Source of the DNA: Galaxea fascicularis
Lineage: Eukaryota; Cnidaria; Anthozoa; Scleractinia; Euphylliidae
Length of the DNA: 64,000 nt
NCBI GenBank assembly: GCA_948470475.1
Contig: OX419339.1
Location: 4,228,732 to 4,292,731 of the forward strand
Direction: 5' to 3'
Position numbers and translations under genes: made by a program. The first letter of the stretch is position 1. Every line of letters begins with the position of its first letter. Below the pieces are notes generated by a model. The model searched no databases and was not told the origin of the DNA. It worked only from the letters and a program-made list of their open reading frames with translations. This document shows positions 28,201 to 33,620 of the stretch, piece after piece.

Positions 28201-30791
28201 TAGATGCATCCTTTTCATTTTTCTCAACATCACAAAGGTGTTCGCAGAATTGGTAGCCTAATTGTCTTCCTGTCTCACCAGTGTACAGTGTATAACTTGT
28301 TGCATAATGTTCAGGTTGTGCGAGAAATAACATTTGAGAAGGTACAATGTGAAATGATCGATGATCTTAACAGATCGCTTAGGTCCAGAAATGTTGTTAG
28401 TGTTAAGAATGAAAGGACAAGTTTTGCATTGACTGAGTGCATGAATTTGAAAGTGCCAGGTTGCTCGTTAGTTTTGAGTGTGCTTCTAACTATAAACGTT
28501 GCCTACACTTTTGTCTTGTTTGAATGAAATTAGTGGAGGTTGCAAAAAGATTCTACCAGTCTCGGGATCATTTTGGAGTAATTTAAAGTTATTAAGAATA
28601 ATACTTTTGACTGTGTAATTATGAGGATGGAAAGTGAGGGTGAATGGAATTCTGTCATTCTTATCCTTTATCCTTTTATACATTTATGTAGTTTCCTTCT
28701 ACAAGCTAAACTTAACCAATTAAGCAAGTGGGAAACGTTTTCTGAAGTTTTCCTTTGAAGAATAATTTGAGCTGCACGGTTTTGTAGACGCTAGAGCTCT
28801 TTTTTCGTAAACATTGCCCCGTTTACAAGGGGTTGTGACCTACATGTATCAATACTCTCAATCAGTAGACTCGACTGAGTTAAAAGTCAAGCATTTAATC
28901 AATATCTCTCGAATTCGTCTTACAACGGGTGTGTAAAACTACTCTGCTAAAAAAAGGGGGCCAGATACCAAAATATTGCATTATCGAATGACTAATCTGA
29001 TCTCCTTACGAATTACGAAGTCTCCGACACTTTGCAACATCCCTCTAAGATTTCTCCCCAAGCAACATCAGCATAGTCAAATAATGGCTGCACAAGTGAA
29101 GTATATACCTGTTTGGAGGCTTTCAATATGAGGCATGCTTGTATACAAGATAGGAGCCCAAACCAACTACTCACTTTGCTACTCACATTATTCAACATGA
29201 TCTTTCCAAAAGAAATAAATAAATCATCTGCATTCACAAGTTATTTGTAGGAGTTTTGATTACTATGCACGGGCTACATGTAAATCTAACTATTACTCTA
29301 GCACAAGCGATGAAAATGTGCAACAAATAGAATGCATGAAGTTTGATTTTTTTAGAGACATACCTCACTTAATATTCCCTCAAAACTCAGATTATCATCA
29401 ACCAGCTGTAAAACTGTGTTTTTAACATCCTCCTGTGTTTCAAAATCTCTTGGAATCTTAGATGCTTGATTTCTTTCTATGAGACAAGAGGCTGCATTGG
29501 TCTAAGACTCACTGTTATCCTAACAGCCTTCCTCACAAAAGTACCTTGATTTCAATATTTAGAGTAAAGTTTGTGTGTTTGATTGCATCATTACACTACT
29601 AAAAATAAATATTACTTATCAATATCACTAATAGTTTATCTATGTGATGGAGACAGTTCTGAACAAACTAATTTGGTTATGGAACCTTCACATTGATGTG
29701 CTTCAATTTATGCACTTTTTCTTCTAAGTACAGGGTAACCAGAACGATTTGAAGTTGGTGGCCATTTTACCATCTTGTACTAAACAAGGACAAAAGAATC
29801 AGAGGAATATTCTGACAGGAACACAAAGTTAGTGGGGATTTCTGCCAGCTGCTAGTTGTTACTTCTGAAAGGTGATACACTTCTTCCTTCATTGCCACCA
29901 CCCACTTTGAAAACTCTAGTAAGACTAGCTCTAGATATAATTAAGCCCTCTCTCTCTAAGGCCTGGTTTACACGTATGACACAAGCATAAGCACAAGCAC
30001 AAGCATCTACAAGAATAAATCCAAATAAATCAATCAATCAATCAGAATAAATCCGTAGTAGCCCCTACCATTTTGTAAGTAGAAACGTGTGCTTCAGTAG
30101 AATGTACACTGACAACTTGTCAGTTTCCTAAGCTTGTGCTTATTCTTGTGTCATCCCGAGCGTAAGTACAAACACAAGAGAAAGGAAATCCTTCCATTTT
30201 CTTGTGCTTGTGCTTATGCCTGAATTGTTGCGTCGTACCTGTCAACCGCAACGATGCAAGAAAGCACAAGCACTTGTGTTGCACGGGTTTACATGTAGGT
30301 TTCTTGTGCTTATGTTTGTGCTTATGCTTGCATCATACATTCCTCAAGGAGCCCCTACTCCTCAAACATGGTTCAAACAAACAAAATCCCTGAATGGCTT
30401 TACAGACCATTTACAGCATATCAGATTCAATGCATGGAAGGTTTGGAATATAACTTCAAGTCACCTCAAAGTCGTATTATGCAACTTGTCTTACTTCAGC
30501 CGCACAGGAAGTACAGCTGTGCGTCTTTATCTTCACAAGTCAAATCCCATCAACAAATCCAAAATAAAACAAACATATTTTGTTTTTCAAAGACGCATTC
30601 AGTTTCCCTCAAACTACCTTAAACATACGAGCAATATGCGTCAAATTCAAGGCGCTGAAACCTGCATGGATATTCAACTGCAAATTTTTACCTAACAACC
30701 GCTTGAATTTAACCTGTGTAGCGTCTTCTATTTCATTATTTGAAGAACCTTCCCACGGGCGTTTGGCTTTGAATTTCAATCGAATGTCCAT
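178..30791 (-). CDS. FANCA: FANCA, Fanconi anemia group A protein (spliced, 3' end beyond the window)
   Basis: FANCA is a large helical-repeat protein of the nuclear Fanconi anemia core complex, which directs FANCD2-FANCI ubiquitination in repair of DNA interstrand crosslinks. Seen: 35 minus-strand exons with AG acceptors and GT (one GC) donors that read in order as FANCA. The clearest stretches are [40 protein letters not shown] and [20 protein letters not shown], close to vertebrate segments as I remember them. Most adjacent exons have compatible phases. The start at 30789-30791 has a good context (G at -3, G at +4). Exons total about 3.1 kb, around 1030 codons, versus about 1190 residues in the human protein to this point. 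The C-terminal part lies left of base 1. Exons not found: between 29364 and 26950, 23469 and 22874, 22503 and 21609, 18433 and 16911, 14067 and 13104, 9850 and 8851, 4779 and 2933. The 25446/25087 junction does not match in phase. No TATA box was recognised. Confidence 0.93.
487..538. repeat. Perfect 52-bp palindrome
   Basis: CCTCGTCCCCAGGGTCTTCT is followed by its exact reverse complement, centred on CGAGATATCTCG at 512/513 with no spacer. It could extrude a 26-bp stem. Short open frames crossing it are artefacts. The arm resembles the end of a dispersed repeat joined head to head. Confidence 0.95.
880..1290. repeat. Probable dispersed repeat with CCAATCA/TTGGTTTT inverted motifs
   Basis: Several ACCAATCA motifs and their complements (ATTGGTTT, ATTGGCTG) surround a GCGCGGGAAAATGCGCGCG core; AAAACCAAAATCAAA recurs. 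The layout suggests a non-autonomous element in the intron between FANCA E34 and E35, but ends are not clear. Confidence 0.4.
2204..2470 (+). mobile_element. SINE-A copy 1 (5'-degenerate)
   Basis: Shares ordered blocks with copies at 34.6 and 39.7 kb: CTGGTAAGATC, GTGACGTTAAGC, CACGTAAAACTGGA and the GGGGACGTAAAAGAACCCAC block. Its tRNA-like head has decayed. It lies in a FANCA intron. Confidence 0.75.
2864..2933 (-). CDS. FANCA: FANCA exon E34
   Basis: Acceptor TTCTTGTAG, donor CAG|GTAACG. Reads TPTDSQ then [17 protein letters not shown], aligned to the vertebrate SLMVDFILAKCQTKCPLIL. An exon between E33 and E34 was not identified. Confidence 0.85.
4779..4884 (-). CDS. FANCA: FANCA exon E33
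   Basis: Acceptor TTTTTACAG, donor CTG|GTGAGT. Reads [20 protein letters not shown] and ends AGFINSYL, aligned to the vertebrate LLRLPSSVLC and the HLVNSEM region. Confidence 0.9.
5607..5692 (-). CDS. FANCA: FANCA exon E32
   Basis: Acceptor TTTAAACAG, donor TAAA|GTAAGA. Reads [20 protein letters not shown], aligned to the vertebrate VAASLQRQRELLMYKRILL. Two spare bases join E33 in frame. Confidence 0.87.
5795..5993. mobile_element. MITE, AATAGGCCATTTCCGA family, copy 1
   Basis: Ends are inverted repeats (CAATAGGCCATTTCCGAATT and its complement). Inner arms repeat AGTCTAGGTGCTCATC in opposite orientation, giving a long imperfect hairpin about 199 bp in total. A related copy is at 47660-47835. 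Intronic in FANCA. Confidence 0.85.
6555..6875. repeat. CACTGT hexamer array split by a MITE
   Basis: Degenerate tandem CACTGT/GTCACT units occupy about 6555-6606 and 6771-6875; the intervening 6608-6769 is a MITE. Lies in the intron downstream of FANCA E31. Confidence 0.8.
6608..6769. mobile_element. MITE, AGGGAGCTTAAG family, copy 1
   Basis: Perfect 12-bp terminal inverted repeats AGGGAGCTTAAG and CTTAAGCTCCCT, followed inside by ACGACGACGGCGAC-type sequence. A related element is at 33621-33963. A target duplication was not evident. Confidence 0.85.
6929..7039 (-). CDS. FANCA: FANCA exon E31
   Basis: Acceptor TTCTATAG, donor GAG|GTATTT, exactly 37 codons. Reads [12 protein letters not shown] and ends [15 protein letters not shown], corresponding to the vertebrate EHFLFEIFRRRLQAL. 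The CACTGT-rich array and a MITE lie just downstream in the intron. Confidence 0.88.
7575..7635 (-). CDS. FANCA: FANCA exon E30
   Basis: Acceptor CTTCCTCAG; weak donor CAG|GTTATA. Reads [20 protein letters not shown], aligned to the vertebrate GGRTGNEDIISRLQEM. Phases fit E29 and E31. Confidence 0.8.
7960..8088 (-). CDS. FANCA: FANCA exon E29
   Basis: Acceptor TTTCCACAG, donor AACAG|GTAACT. Reads [20 protein letters not shown], aligned to the vertebrate [20 protein letters not shown], then a conserved ALLDSC-like end. Confidence 0.93.
8428..8490. repeat. Small foldback GCGGTCAATCCGTTTCGG
   Basis: An 18-bp arm at 8428-8445 is complemented with two mismatches at 8473-8490 across a 27-bp loop. 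Probably a mini-element remnant. Confidence 0.6.
8778..8851 (-). CDS. FANCA: FANCA exon E28
   Basis: Acceptor CTTTTCAG, donor GACAG|GTTTGC. Reads [20 protein letters not shown], aligned to the vertebrate [20 protein letters not shown]. Confidence 0.92.
9850..9919 (-). CDS. FANCA: FANCA exon E27
   Basis: Acceptor TATTCTAG, donor GAAG|GTAAGT. Reads [20 protein letters not shown], aligned to the vertebrate FQFLMFRLFSEARQPL. The following exon is not in phase, so one is missing before E28. Confidence 0.85.
9997..10034 (-). CDS. FANCA: FANCA exon E26
   Basis: A 38-base exon with acceptor TTCTTTTAG and donor AAG|GTGAGT. Reads [12 protein letters not shown], matching the vertebrate LSPGLIKK; phases fit both neighbours. 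Confidence 0.85.
10462..10538 (-). CDS. FANCA: FANCA exon E25
   Basis: Acceptor CTTGTTAG, donor GGAC|GTATGT. Reads [20 protein letters not shown], aligned to the vertebrate [21 protein letters not shown]. Confidence 0.87.
10859..10883. repeat. (AAGT)n microsatellite
   Basis: About six uninterrupted AAGT units in a FANCA intron. Confidence 0.9.
11052..11125 (-). CDS. FANCA: FANCA exon E24
   Basis: Acceptor CTTCATAG, donor CACAG|GTATTG. Reads [20 protein letters not shown]. Phases fit E23 and E25; similarity of this stretch to vertebrate FANCA is modest. Confidence 0.82.
11402..11542 (-). CDS. FANCA: FANCA exon E23
   Basis: Acceptor TTCTTCAG, donor ACG|GTAATA, exactly 47 codons. Reads [20 protein letters not shown], aligned to the vertebrate HVLGLAALAVHLGESRSAL. 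Confidence 0.93.
11760..11880. repeat. Degenerate AATGCC hexamer repeat
   Basis: Repeated AATGCC/CAATGC units with gaps, in the intron between FANCA E22 and E23. The open frames across it on both strands reflect the 6-bp period. Confidence 0.75.
11942..12153. mobile_element. MITE, TTAACCCTTTAACTCCCA family, copy 1
   Basis: Terminal inverted repeats TTAACCCTTTAACTCCCA and TGGGAGTTAAAGGGTTAA, about 212 bp. The TTAA termini may include a duplicated TTAA target. A truncated reversed relative is at 48378-48505. Confidence 0.88.
12419..12515 (-). CDS. FANCA: FANCA exon E22
   Basis: Acceptor GAAACAG, donor AAG|GTAAGT. Reads [20 protein letters not shown] and ends [10 protein letters not shown], aligned to the vertebrate [23 protein letters not shown]. 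A nearer TTTGTAG acceptor exists but would put the exon out of phase with E21. Confidence 0.9.
13013..13104 (-). CDS. FANCA: FANCA exon E21
   Basis: Acceptor GGTTTTCAG, donor GGAG|GTAAGT. Reads [18 protein letters not shown], aligned to the vertebrate AVDLLLTSFCQNLMAASSV. Confidence 0.9.
14067..14183 (-). CDS. FANCA: FANCA exon E20
   Basis: Acceptor CTTTTGAAG, donor TTAG|GTATGT. Reads [11 protein letters not shown] then [18 protein letters not shown], matching the position of the vertebrate LGQLTAALGELRASM. Phase agrees with E19; E21 does not follow in phase, so an exon between them is missing. Confidence 0.82.
14375..14460 (-). mobile_element. Decayed tRNA-headed SINE fragment
   Basis: On minus, GAGTTAAGGCATCCAACC followed by GGTTCTACTCCTGC resembles box A and box B of a tRNA promoter. 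No intact cloverleaf and no clear tail. Confidence 0.4.
14535..14611 (-). CDS. FANCA: FANCA exon E19
   Basis: Acceptor TTTTCTTAG, donor GAAG|GTAAAA. Reads [20 protein letters not shown], aligned to the vertebrate ADKIPPSLYSTYCQAC. Confidence 0.93.
15032..15500. mobile_element. Inverted Penelope-like element tails, disrupted by a SINE
   Basis: The motif CGAAGGGCTAACGCTCGAAA and a GTTGATAAAACC end appear on plus at 15130-15186 plus 15451-15490 and, reversed, at 15032-15116. Arms of about 85 bp face each other across roughly 14 bp. The same tail occurs at 22004-22095. The right arm is interrupted by the SINE at 15187-15450. Confidence 0.7.
15187..15450 (-). mobile_element. SINE-B with tRNA-like head and (TTTA)n tail
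   Basis: On minus: a tRNA-like head with box B GGTTCGATTCCTGG, a body with TCTCTACTCTGC and TCCGGTTTTCCCCTCT, and a (TTTA)n tail. CCAATTT occurs at both edges (15179-15185 and 15451-15457), consistent with a short target duplication inside the PLE tail. Confidence 0.82.
15728..15777 (-). CDS. FANCA: FANCA exon E18
   Basis: Acceptor TCACGTAG, donor GCAA|GTAAGT. Reads [17 protein letters not shown], aligned to the vertebrate VPDSRVAFIESLKR. Two spare bases join the first base of E19. Confidence 0.92.
16269..16329 (-). CDS. FANCA: FANCA exon E17
   Basis: Acceptor TTGTTCCAG, donor AAAG|GTTTGT. Reads [20 protein letters not shown], near-identical to the vertebrate [19 protein letters not shown]. 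Phases match on both sides. Confidence 0.96.
16823..16911 (-). CDS. FANCA: FANCA exon E16
   Basis: Acceptor TGTCGCAG, donor CAAG|GTAAAT. Reads [20 protein letters not shown], aligned to the vertebrate [20 protein letters not shown]. Two spare bases plus the first base of E17 encode the serine of MEAS. Confidence 0.95.
18433..18528 (-). CDS. FANCA: FANCA exon E15
   Basis: Acceptor ATCCTAG, donor AAG|GTAAAA, exactly 32 codons. Reads [20 protein letters not shown], the most conserved exon in the window and almost identical to the vertebrate block [16 protein letters not shown]. Confidence 0.97.
19271..19786. mobile_element. hAT-like MITE, CTGGGGCGGATC termini
   Basis: Left end CTGGGGCGGATCTAGG and right end CTGGATCCGCCCCCAG are inverted; GGGGTTCGAT also pairs with ATCGAACCCC inside. 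The 516-bp element has no coding capacity. GGCGGATC termini are typical of hAT derivatives; the flanking duplication is imperfect. Intronic in FANCA. Confidence 0.75.
20007..20117 (-). CDS. FANCA: FANCA exon E14
   Basis: Acceptor CCTGAAAG, donor AAG|GTAATG, exactly 37 codons. Reads [20 protein letters not shown], close to the vertebrate [20 protein letters not shown]. Confidence 0.95.
20743..20876 (-). CDS. FANCA: FANCA exon E13 with GC donor
   Basis: Acceptor TTTTTAAG. Reads [20 protein letters not shown] then TWFQ, matching the vertebrate MVTAFLVVRQAALEG...WFK. The frame joins E14 only if the donor is CAG|GCAAGT, the usual context of GC-AG introns. A GT four bases further gives a frame incompatible with E14. 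Confidence 0.92.
21000..21075 (-). CDS. FANCA: FANCA exon E12
   Basis: Acceptor CTTTACAG, donor GAAG|GTATTT. Reads [20 protein letters not shown], matching the vertebrate HWQRVLSFVSALVVCFPEA. The last base completes a glycine codon with E13. Confidence 0.9.
21548..21609 (-). CDS. FANCA: FANCA exon E11
   Basis: Acceptor TTTCTCTTAG. Reads [20 protein letters not shown], aligned to the vertebrate AEELVGHLQEVLETQ. The donor is uncertain: TGT|GTCAGT gives the best alignment and phase; CAA|GTCTCG at 21530 is the alternative. About 30 vertebrate residues between E10 and E11 are unaccounted for. Confidence 0.7.
22004..22125 (+). mobile_element. Penelope-like element 3' tail fragment
   Basis: The plus strand reads through TCAGCTTTGAGAATTCCTGT and GTGGTCAACTTACATTGTCA to GATAAAACCAAATTC, the tail also seen near 15.1-15.5 kb. 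Lies in the FANCA intron between E10 and E11. Confidence 0.65.
22503..22596 (-). CDS. FANCA: FANCA exon E10
   Basis: Acceptor CTAGAG, donor GATG|GTAAGA. Reads [19 protein letters not shown], aligned to the vertebrate TDPLKRFFSHTLTQIL. A second AG two bases upstream is an alternative acceptor. Confidence 0.78.
22830..22874 (-). CDS. FANCA: FANCA exon E9
   Basis: A 45-base exon with acceptor GTTATTAG and donor AAG|GTAAGG. Reads [15 protein letters not shown] in phase 0 and continues smoothly into E10. Similarity alone is weak; position, donor quality and phase with E10 support it. Confidence 0.6.
22922..23269. mobile_element. hAT-type MITE with perfect 8-bp target duplication
   Basis: Terminal repeats TAGTGGTGGG and CCCACCACTA bound 348 bp rich in ATCGAT-like palindromes. 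GTGTTTTC flanks both sides exactly (22914-22921 and 23270-23277). Terminus form and duplication length indicate mobilisation by a hAT transposase. Sits between FANCA E8 and E9. Confidence 0.92.
23469..23569 (-). CDS. FANCA: FANCA exon E8
   Basis: Acceptor ACTTGTAG; weak donor GATAG|GTTTGT. Reads [20 protein letters not shown], aligning to the vertebrate VTVDVLQRML region. Its end phase does not fit E9, so either the 3' boundary is elsewhere or an exon is missing. Confidence 0.65.
24170..24246 (-). CDS. FANCA: FANCA exon E7
   Basis: Acceptor TTTTGTAG, donor GAG|GTAATA. Reads [18 protein letters not shown], aligned to the vertebrate LSDFVQMFVLRGFQK. Phases agree with E6 and E8. Confidence 0.8.
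24562..24590. repeat. (AAC)n microsatellite
   Basis: About nine tandem AAC units in a FANCA intron. Confidence 0.9.
24997..25087 (-). CDS. FANCA: FANCA exon E6
   Basis: Acceptor GTGTGCAG, donor TCAG|GTTAGG. Reads [16 protein letters not shown]; with E7 it aligns to the vertebrate NLCCLCEQM region. Its final base completes the first codon of E7. Confidence 0.75.
25446..25522 (-). CDS. FANCA: FANCA exon E5
   Basis: Acceptor ATTAG, donor CATG|GTGAGTG. Reads [17 protein letters not shown], close to the vertebrate LLLEAVWHLHVQGIVSL. It ends with two extra bases, which does not fit the phase-0 start chosen for E6, so one boundary or a small exon is unresolved. Confidence 0.75.
26003..26095 (-). 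CDS. FANCA: FANCA exon E4
   Basis: Acceptor TTCATTTCAG, donor AAG|GTATTG, exactly 31 codons in phase 0. Reads [20 protein letters not shown], aligned to the vertebrate LLEFAQYLLAHSMFSRLSF. An internal GTAATA could be mistaken for a donor after eight codons, but similarity continues through it. Confidence 0.85.
26129..26288. mobile_element. MITE, AGGGCTC termini
   Basis: AGGGCTCAAAATTT at the left and AATTTCGAGCCCT at the right are inverted; flanks CTTAAAC and GTTAAAAC are similar but not identical. About 160 bp, 34 bp upstream of the FANCA E4 acceptor. Confidence 0.75.
26808..26950 (-). CDS. FANCA: FANCA exon E3
   Basis: Acceptor follows a T-rich tract ending TTTTTAAG; donor ATG|GTAAAA. Reads [20 protein letters not shown] and ends LLTNKQM, matching the vertebrate segment that ends LLTVEQR. 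Confidence 0.85.
27424..27715. repeat. Long polypyrimidine tract
   Basis: About 290 bases strongly enriched in C and T on plus, with recurrent CCCATTC and TTTTCCC words and a C run near 27680. On the FANCA coding strand it is purine-rich. Confidence 0.75.
27836..28690 (-). pseudogene. Penelope-like retroelement, C-terminal GIY-YIG region (decayed)
   Basis: Minus strand reads [17 protein letters not shown] and [13 protein letters not shown] (28486-28683), then CKTCPF and, after frameshifts, [18 protein letters not shown] followed by [17 protein letters not shown] (27836-28333). This is the linker, Cys motif and GIY-YIG endonuclease of Penelope-like elements. The reverse transcriptase is absent and stops are present. 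It lies in the FANCA intron between E2 and E3. Confidence 0.85.
29013..29240 (-). pseudogene. LINE reverse-transcriptase C-terminal fragment
   Basis: Reads [20 protein letters not shown] near the end of a 74-codon open stretch, the conserved region downstream of the catalytic domain in CR1/RTE-like LINEs. Only the fragment remains, between the PLE relic and FANCA E2. Confidence 0.8.
29364..29476 (-). CDS. FANCA: FANCA exon E2
   Basis: Acceptor CATAG and donor GAG|GTATGT. Reads [20 protein letters not shown], aligning with the vertebrate N-terminal segment that follows the basic region. Phase fits E1; ends in phase 0, whereas E3 needs one carried base, so one exon is missing between them. Confidence 0.8.
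29962..30346. mobile_element. Foldback element rich in AAGCACAAGCATAAGC
   Basis: The left edge has CACAAGCATAAGCACAAGCA and the right edge has its complement (GTGCTTATGCTTG), with further CTTGTGCTTATGC copies inside. It fills much of the intron between FANCA E1 and E2. Confidence 0.65.
30692..30791 (-). CDS. FANCA: FANCA first coding exon (E1)
   Basis: Begins ATG at 30791-30789 and reads [20 protein letters not shown] before the donor TTAG|GTAAAA. The last base joins the first two of E2 to give a continuous [13 protein letters not shown], matching the basic N-terminal segment of FANCA. A GTG codon lies just upstream in frame; ATG is preferred. Untranslated 5' sequence was not delimited. Confidence 0.75.
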
Positions 30792-31009
30792 CACCTCATC
30801 TTAAACAGAGCTGGAATCCAAACAATCGCCTACAATGTAAATTTGAAATAAGGTTTACTCTTCAGAAAAAGTCCAAAACAGTCAGGCCTCCAAAAGAGCT
30901 CTTTACGCCATATACCACCAAGTGAACTGTCCTTTGGTTGCCTTTTCATGTTACGCTTACGCGAAATACATGCAACTTTTCGTCATATAACCATAATAGC
31001 TTATATCAC
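30792..31009 (-). promoter_or_regulatory. Upstream region of FANCA
   Basis: The stretch between the FANCA start codon and the CCCTGTNTA array. No TATA box was recognised. The transcription start may lie here or further right; this call rests on position only. Confidence 0.3.
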
Positions 31010-31135
31010 TCTGTATTCCCTCTATACCCTTACACTCTGTATACCCTGCATACCCTTGTACACCCTGTATTCGATGTACACCCGTTTCCCCTCGTACGCC
31101 CTGTACACCCTGTACACCCTGTATACCCATGTTGT
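31010..31135. repeat. CCCTGTNTA array, block 1
   Basis: Short runs of CCCTGTATA/CCCTGTACA with CCCTCGTACG variants. The period is 9-11 bp, so the frames read as repeated Tyr-Pro/Leu-Tyr tripeptides. Confidence 0.85.
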
Positions 31136-31537
31136 GGATATTAATATCCATTAATATAAATCTAGACCCATGTCTTGGACGGACAAGCTGCGAGGGAGAT
31201 AGGCAACCTACCTTCCATGTGGTCGGAAGAGCGTAGGTTACCACAAGAGACCGCTAGTTTTTATCGCACACCAATACGTGTTTAGCCATTATAGCCTTTA
31301 CGCTGCTACTAAAACCAGCATTTTTCTAGCCACGTTGAAGTTTGTAGTTTTTGCTTTCCCAACCCACCCACTCCATGGGCAGTTATGATTTTGTCAATTA
31401 TAAGTAGTTCTTACTTTTTTTATAGGCCTTAAGTCTTCATTGTATGGTATAGCTTAAAAAGATGATTGTATCTGAAAATTATATAATAAACTGCCTGAAC
31501 CCAAAGAGCGTGCAAGTCTGTGTTCGGGGGGTTTAGA

Positions 31538-31895
31538 CCTCGTACACCCTGTATTCCCCGTTTGCCCTCGTAAACTCTGTATACCCTGTGTACCCTGTTT
31601 ACCCTCGTAAACCCTGCGTACCCTGTTTACCCTCGTACACCCTGTACACCCGTTATTCCCCGTTTACCATCGTAAACCCTGTATACCCTGGTACACCCTG
31701 TATACCCAGTATACCATTATTACCTCGTACACCCTGTATACCCTGTGTACCCTGTTTACCCGGTATACTCGGTTTACCCTCGTACACATTGTATACCCTG
31801 TATACAGGGTTTATCCTCGTAAACCCTGTATACCCTGTGCACCCTGTTTACCCTCGTAAACCCTGTAGTCCCCGTTTACCCTCGTAAACCCCGTA
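31538..31895. repeat. CCCTGTNTA array, block 2
   Basis: About 36 degenerate 9-10-bp units alternating CCCTGTNTA and CCCTCGTAAA. The minus strand carries GGG runs spaced by six or seven bases over 350 bp. The 99-codon open frame across it follows from the 9-bp period. Confidence 0.9.
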
Positions 31896-31898
31896 TAT

Positions 31899-32070
31899 AA
31901 TGATTGGTAATGATGGTAATGGTGTAATATGCCGTGAGAATGATAATATGCTAGTCGCTTGGCAACGGGCGAAAGGACAACTGACAACGGACAACTTGCC
32001 CGCTGCCAAGCGACTAGTATACCATCATTCTCACGGGCATATTACACCATTACAATCATTAATAATCATT
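31899..32070. mobile_element. Foldback MITE with about 72-bp arms
   Basis: The left arm from AATGATT through GTGTAATATGCC and CTAGTCGCTTGGCA is complemented by the right arm ending AATCATT, with few mismatches and a loop of about 27 bp containing GACAACTGACAACGGACAAC. It abuts the CCCTGTNTA array directly. Confidence 0.88.
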
Positions 32071-32099
32071 ATCATGTCTGATTCACATTTACATTGTCG

Positions 32100-33144
32100 A
32101 GCCCGCAGACCATAGTGGGACGGCTTTGTATAAACAACACGCATTTTGGGAGTATGTAAAATAATCTCCATTTGGCGCGAAAAATATGCTCGGATATTTG
32201 TCCACGGACATCATCTGTTCCGAGAAGCAAACAGTTCGCTCTCGGAAAATTGTGAGCTCCAAGGGGTGAAAGTTAAACCACACCACAAAATTTGGCAAGG
32301 CTAAGCAACGCTGCTTAAAATTAAAACTAATTTTCATTTGTTTGTAACACCCCATGTCAGCGGATTACGATGAGTGAACGTGTTAATACACTGGAATCCT
32401 AACTTCACACTCCTTTAATCCCATCCTTCACTGATTCGTACGCGCGTCGCCTGTCCATTGTTCGAACAAAAATGCAGCCTAAAGAAATAACATGTAATTA
32501 GCCTATGTAGAGATCATGGGCATTCGTTGGGAGATAAATTTACTCAATTGACTAAAAAATACCAGAAGCAACATCGTCCAATCAGTCTGACAAGTGAGCT
32601 TCGTTAACGTGTTAGTTGCTCGGTGTTTTCAAGCCGATCCAAATATTTTACATTGTAGATTACGCTATGAATTTTTAATGCAGTACAAAAAGAGGTGAGA
32701 CAAAAGGCACTCCCGTTAGTTCGAGCGATGTCCGCCGTGTGCTGCTGAGGTTCATTTTGAAATCCTTGGTTCGCGGTCTTATTGATGTGCGCTGTGAAAG
32801 ATCAGAGTTCTCTACAGGTTAGTTCTTCTAGAATTTTTATCTGGTTTGACTGCAAAATTTGTCTTGGCAAGTTATTGCCAGCAACATCAAGCGAACATCA
32901 GCGATTTAAGTTTCGTTCTTGAACATGGCCGGTTAATCTGAACAAAATCTTGTCAGACGAACTCAACCTGATTTCGTTGCTCAGTTTCGAGATGATGATG
33001 TGAGCGTCGTAAGATTTTCTGTCGCTAAACAGCAACATTTCGCATCCAGACCCGAGTAACTGGTCTCCTTTTCTTCTCTCTTGTTAGTTAGATGACATAA
33101 TGAGTGAATTATAACTTACACGATTGGTGGAGCGTACAGGAACG
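32100..33144. other. Intergenic region, possible 5' exons of a plus-strand gene
   Basis: No conserved coding sequence. CTCTACAG|GTTAGT near 32816 and TTGTTAG near 33088 could be splice sites of non-coding leader exons for the candidate at 33145, but this is speculative. Confidence 0.25.
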
Positions 33145-33171
33145 ATGCGAAAAAACCCACGATTACAGAAG
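33145..33171 (+). CDS. Putative small spliced gene, exon 1
   Basis: ATG followed by MRKNPRLQK and donor CAGAAG|GTAAGA. Joined in phase 0 to the segments at 40212-40301 and 42974-43000 it would encode 47 residues. No family recognised. Three junctions chosen from 10 kb can arise by chance. Confidence 0.3.
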
Positions 33172-33620
33172 GTAAGATTTCACCGGACTTATTTTTTTTA
33201 AAATTTGTTTGTTGGTCCATCTTTCTCTTGCATGAAACACGTACCGTAATCCTGCAACATAATTATAGGGACCTTAAATGAGCACTGTCACTGGGATTTT
33301 TGCCGTTTTTGGTTCAGTTCTGCCAAAATAACTGCCTTTTACCTGTTATCGTGTAAAAAAGCAGGGAGAGCCAACCATAACAACCTTTTTGGCGATTTTT
33401 CAGCGCAGAGCTTGAAATTTTGAAAAAATTGGCAAGCTTTTCAAATTTCAATCCATTTCCATCCTCGTCATCTTTGATGGAACAAAGGAGCTTATGCTGT
33501 CAATGCAGTACTACGGTATTTAGGAGCAAAACCAGACCATTATTTTAAGGTTTCCACTGATGCATTAGCACCTTTAACCTTTTAAGTGATGGTACAATAG
33601 CGTGACAGTGCCCCTTTAAA

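Noticed and set aside
31588..31887. 99-codon open frame with repeated Tyr-Pro
   Set aside because: Produced by the 9-bp CCCTGTNTA period, not a coding gene.
31538..31895. Interstitial telomeric repeat
   Set aside because: Units are CCCTGTNTA rather than CCCTAA, so not telomere sequence.
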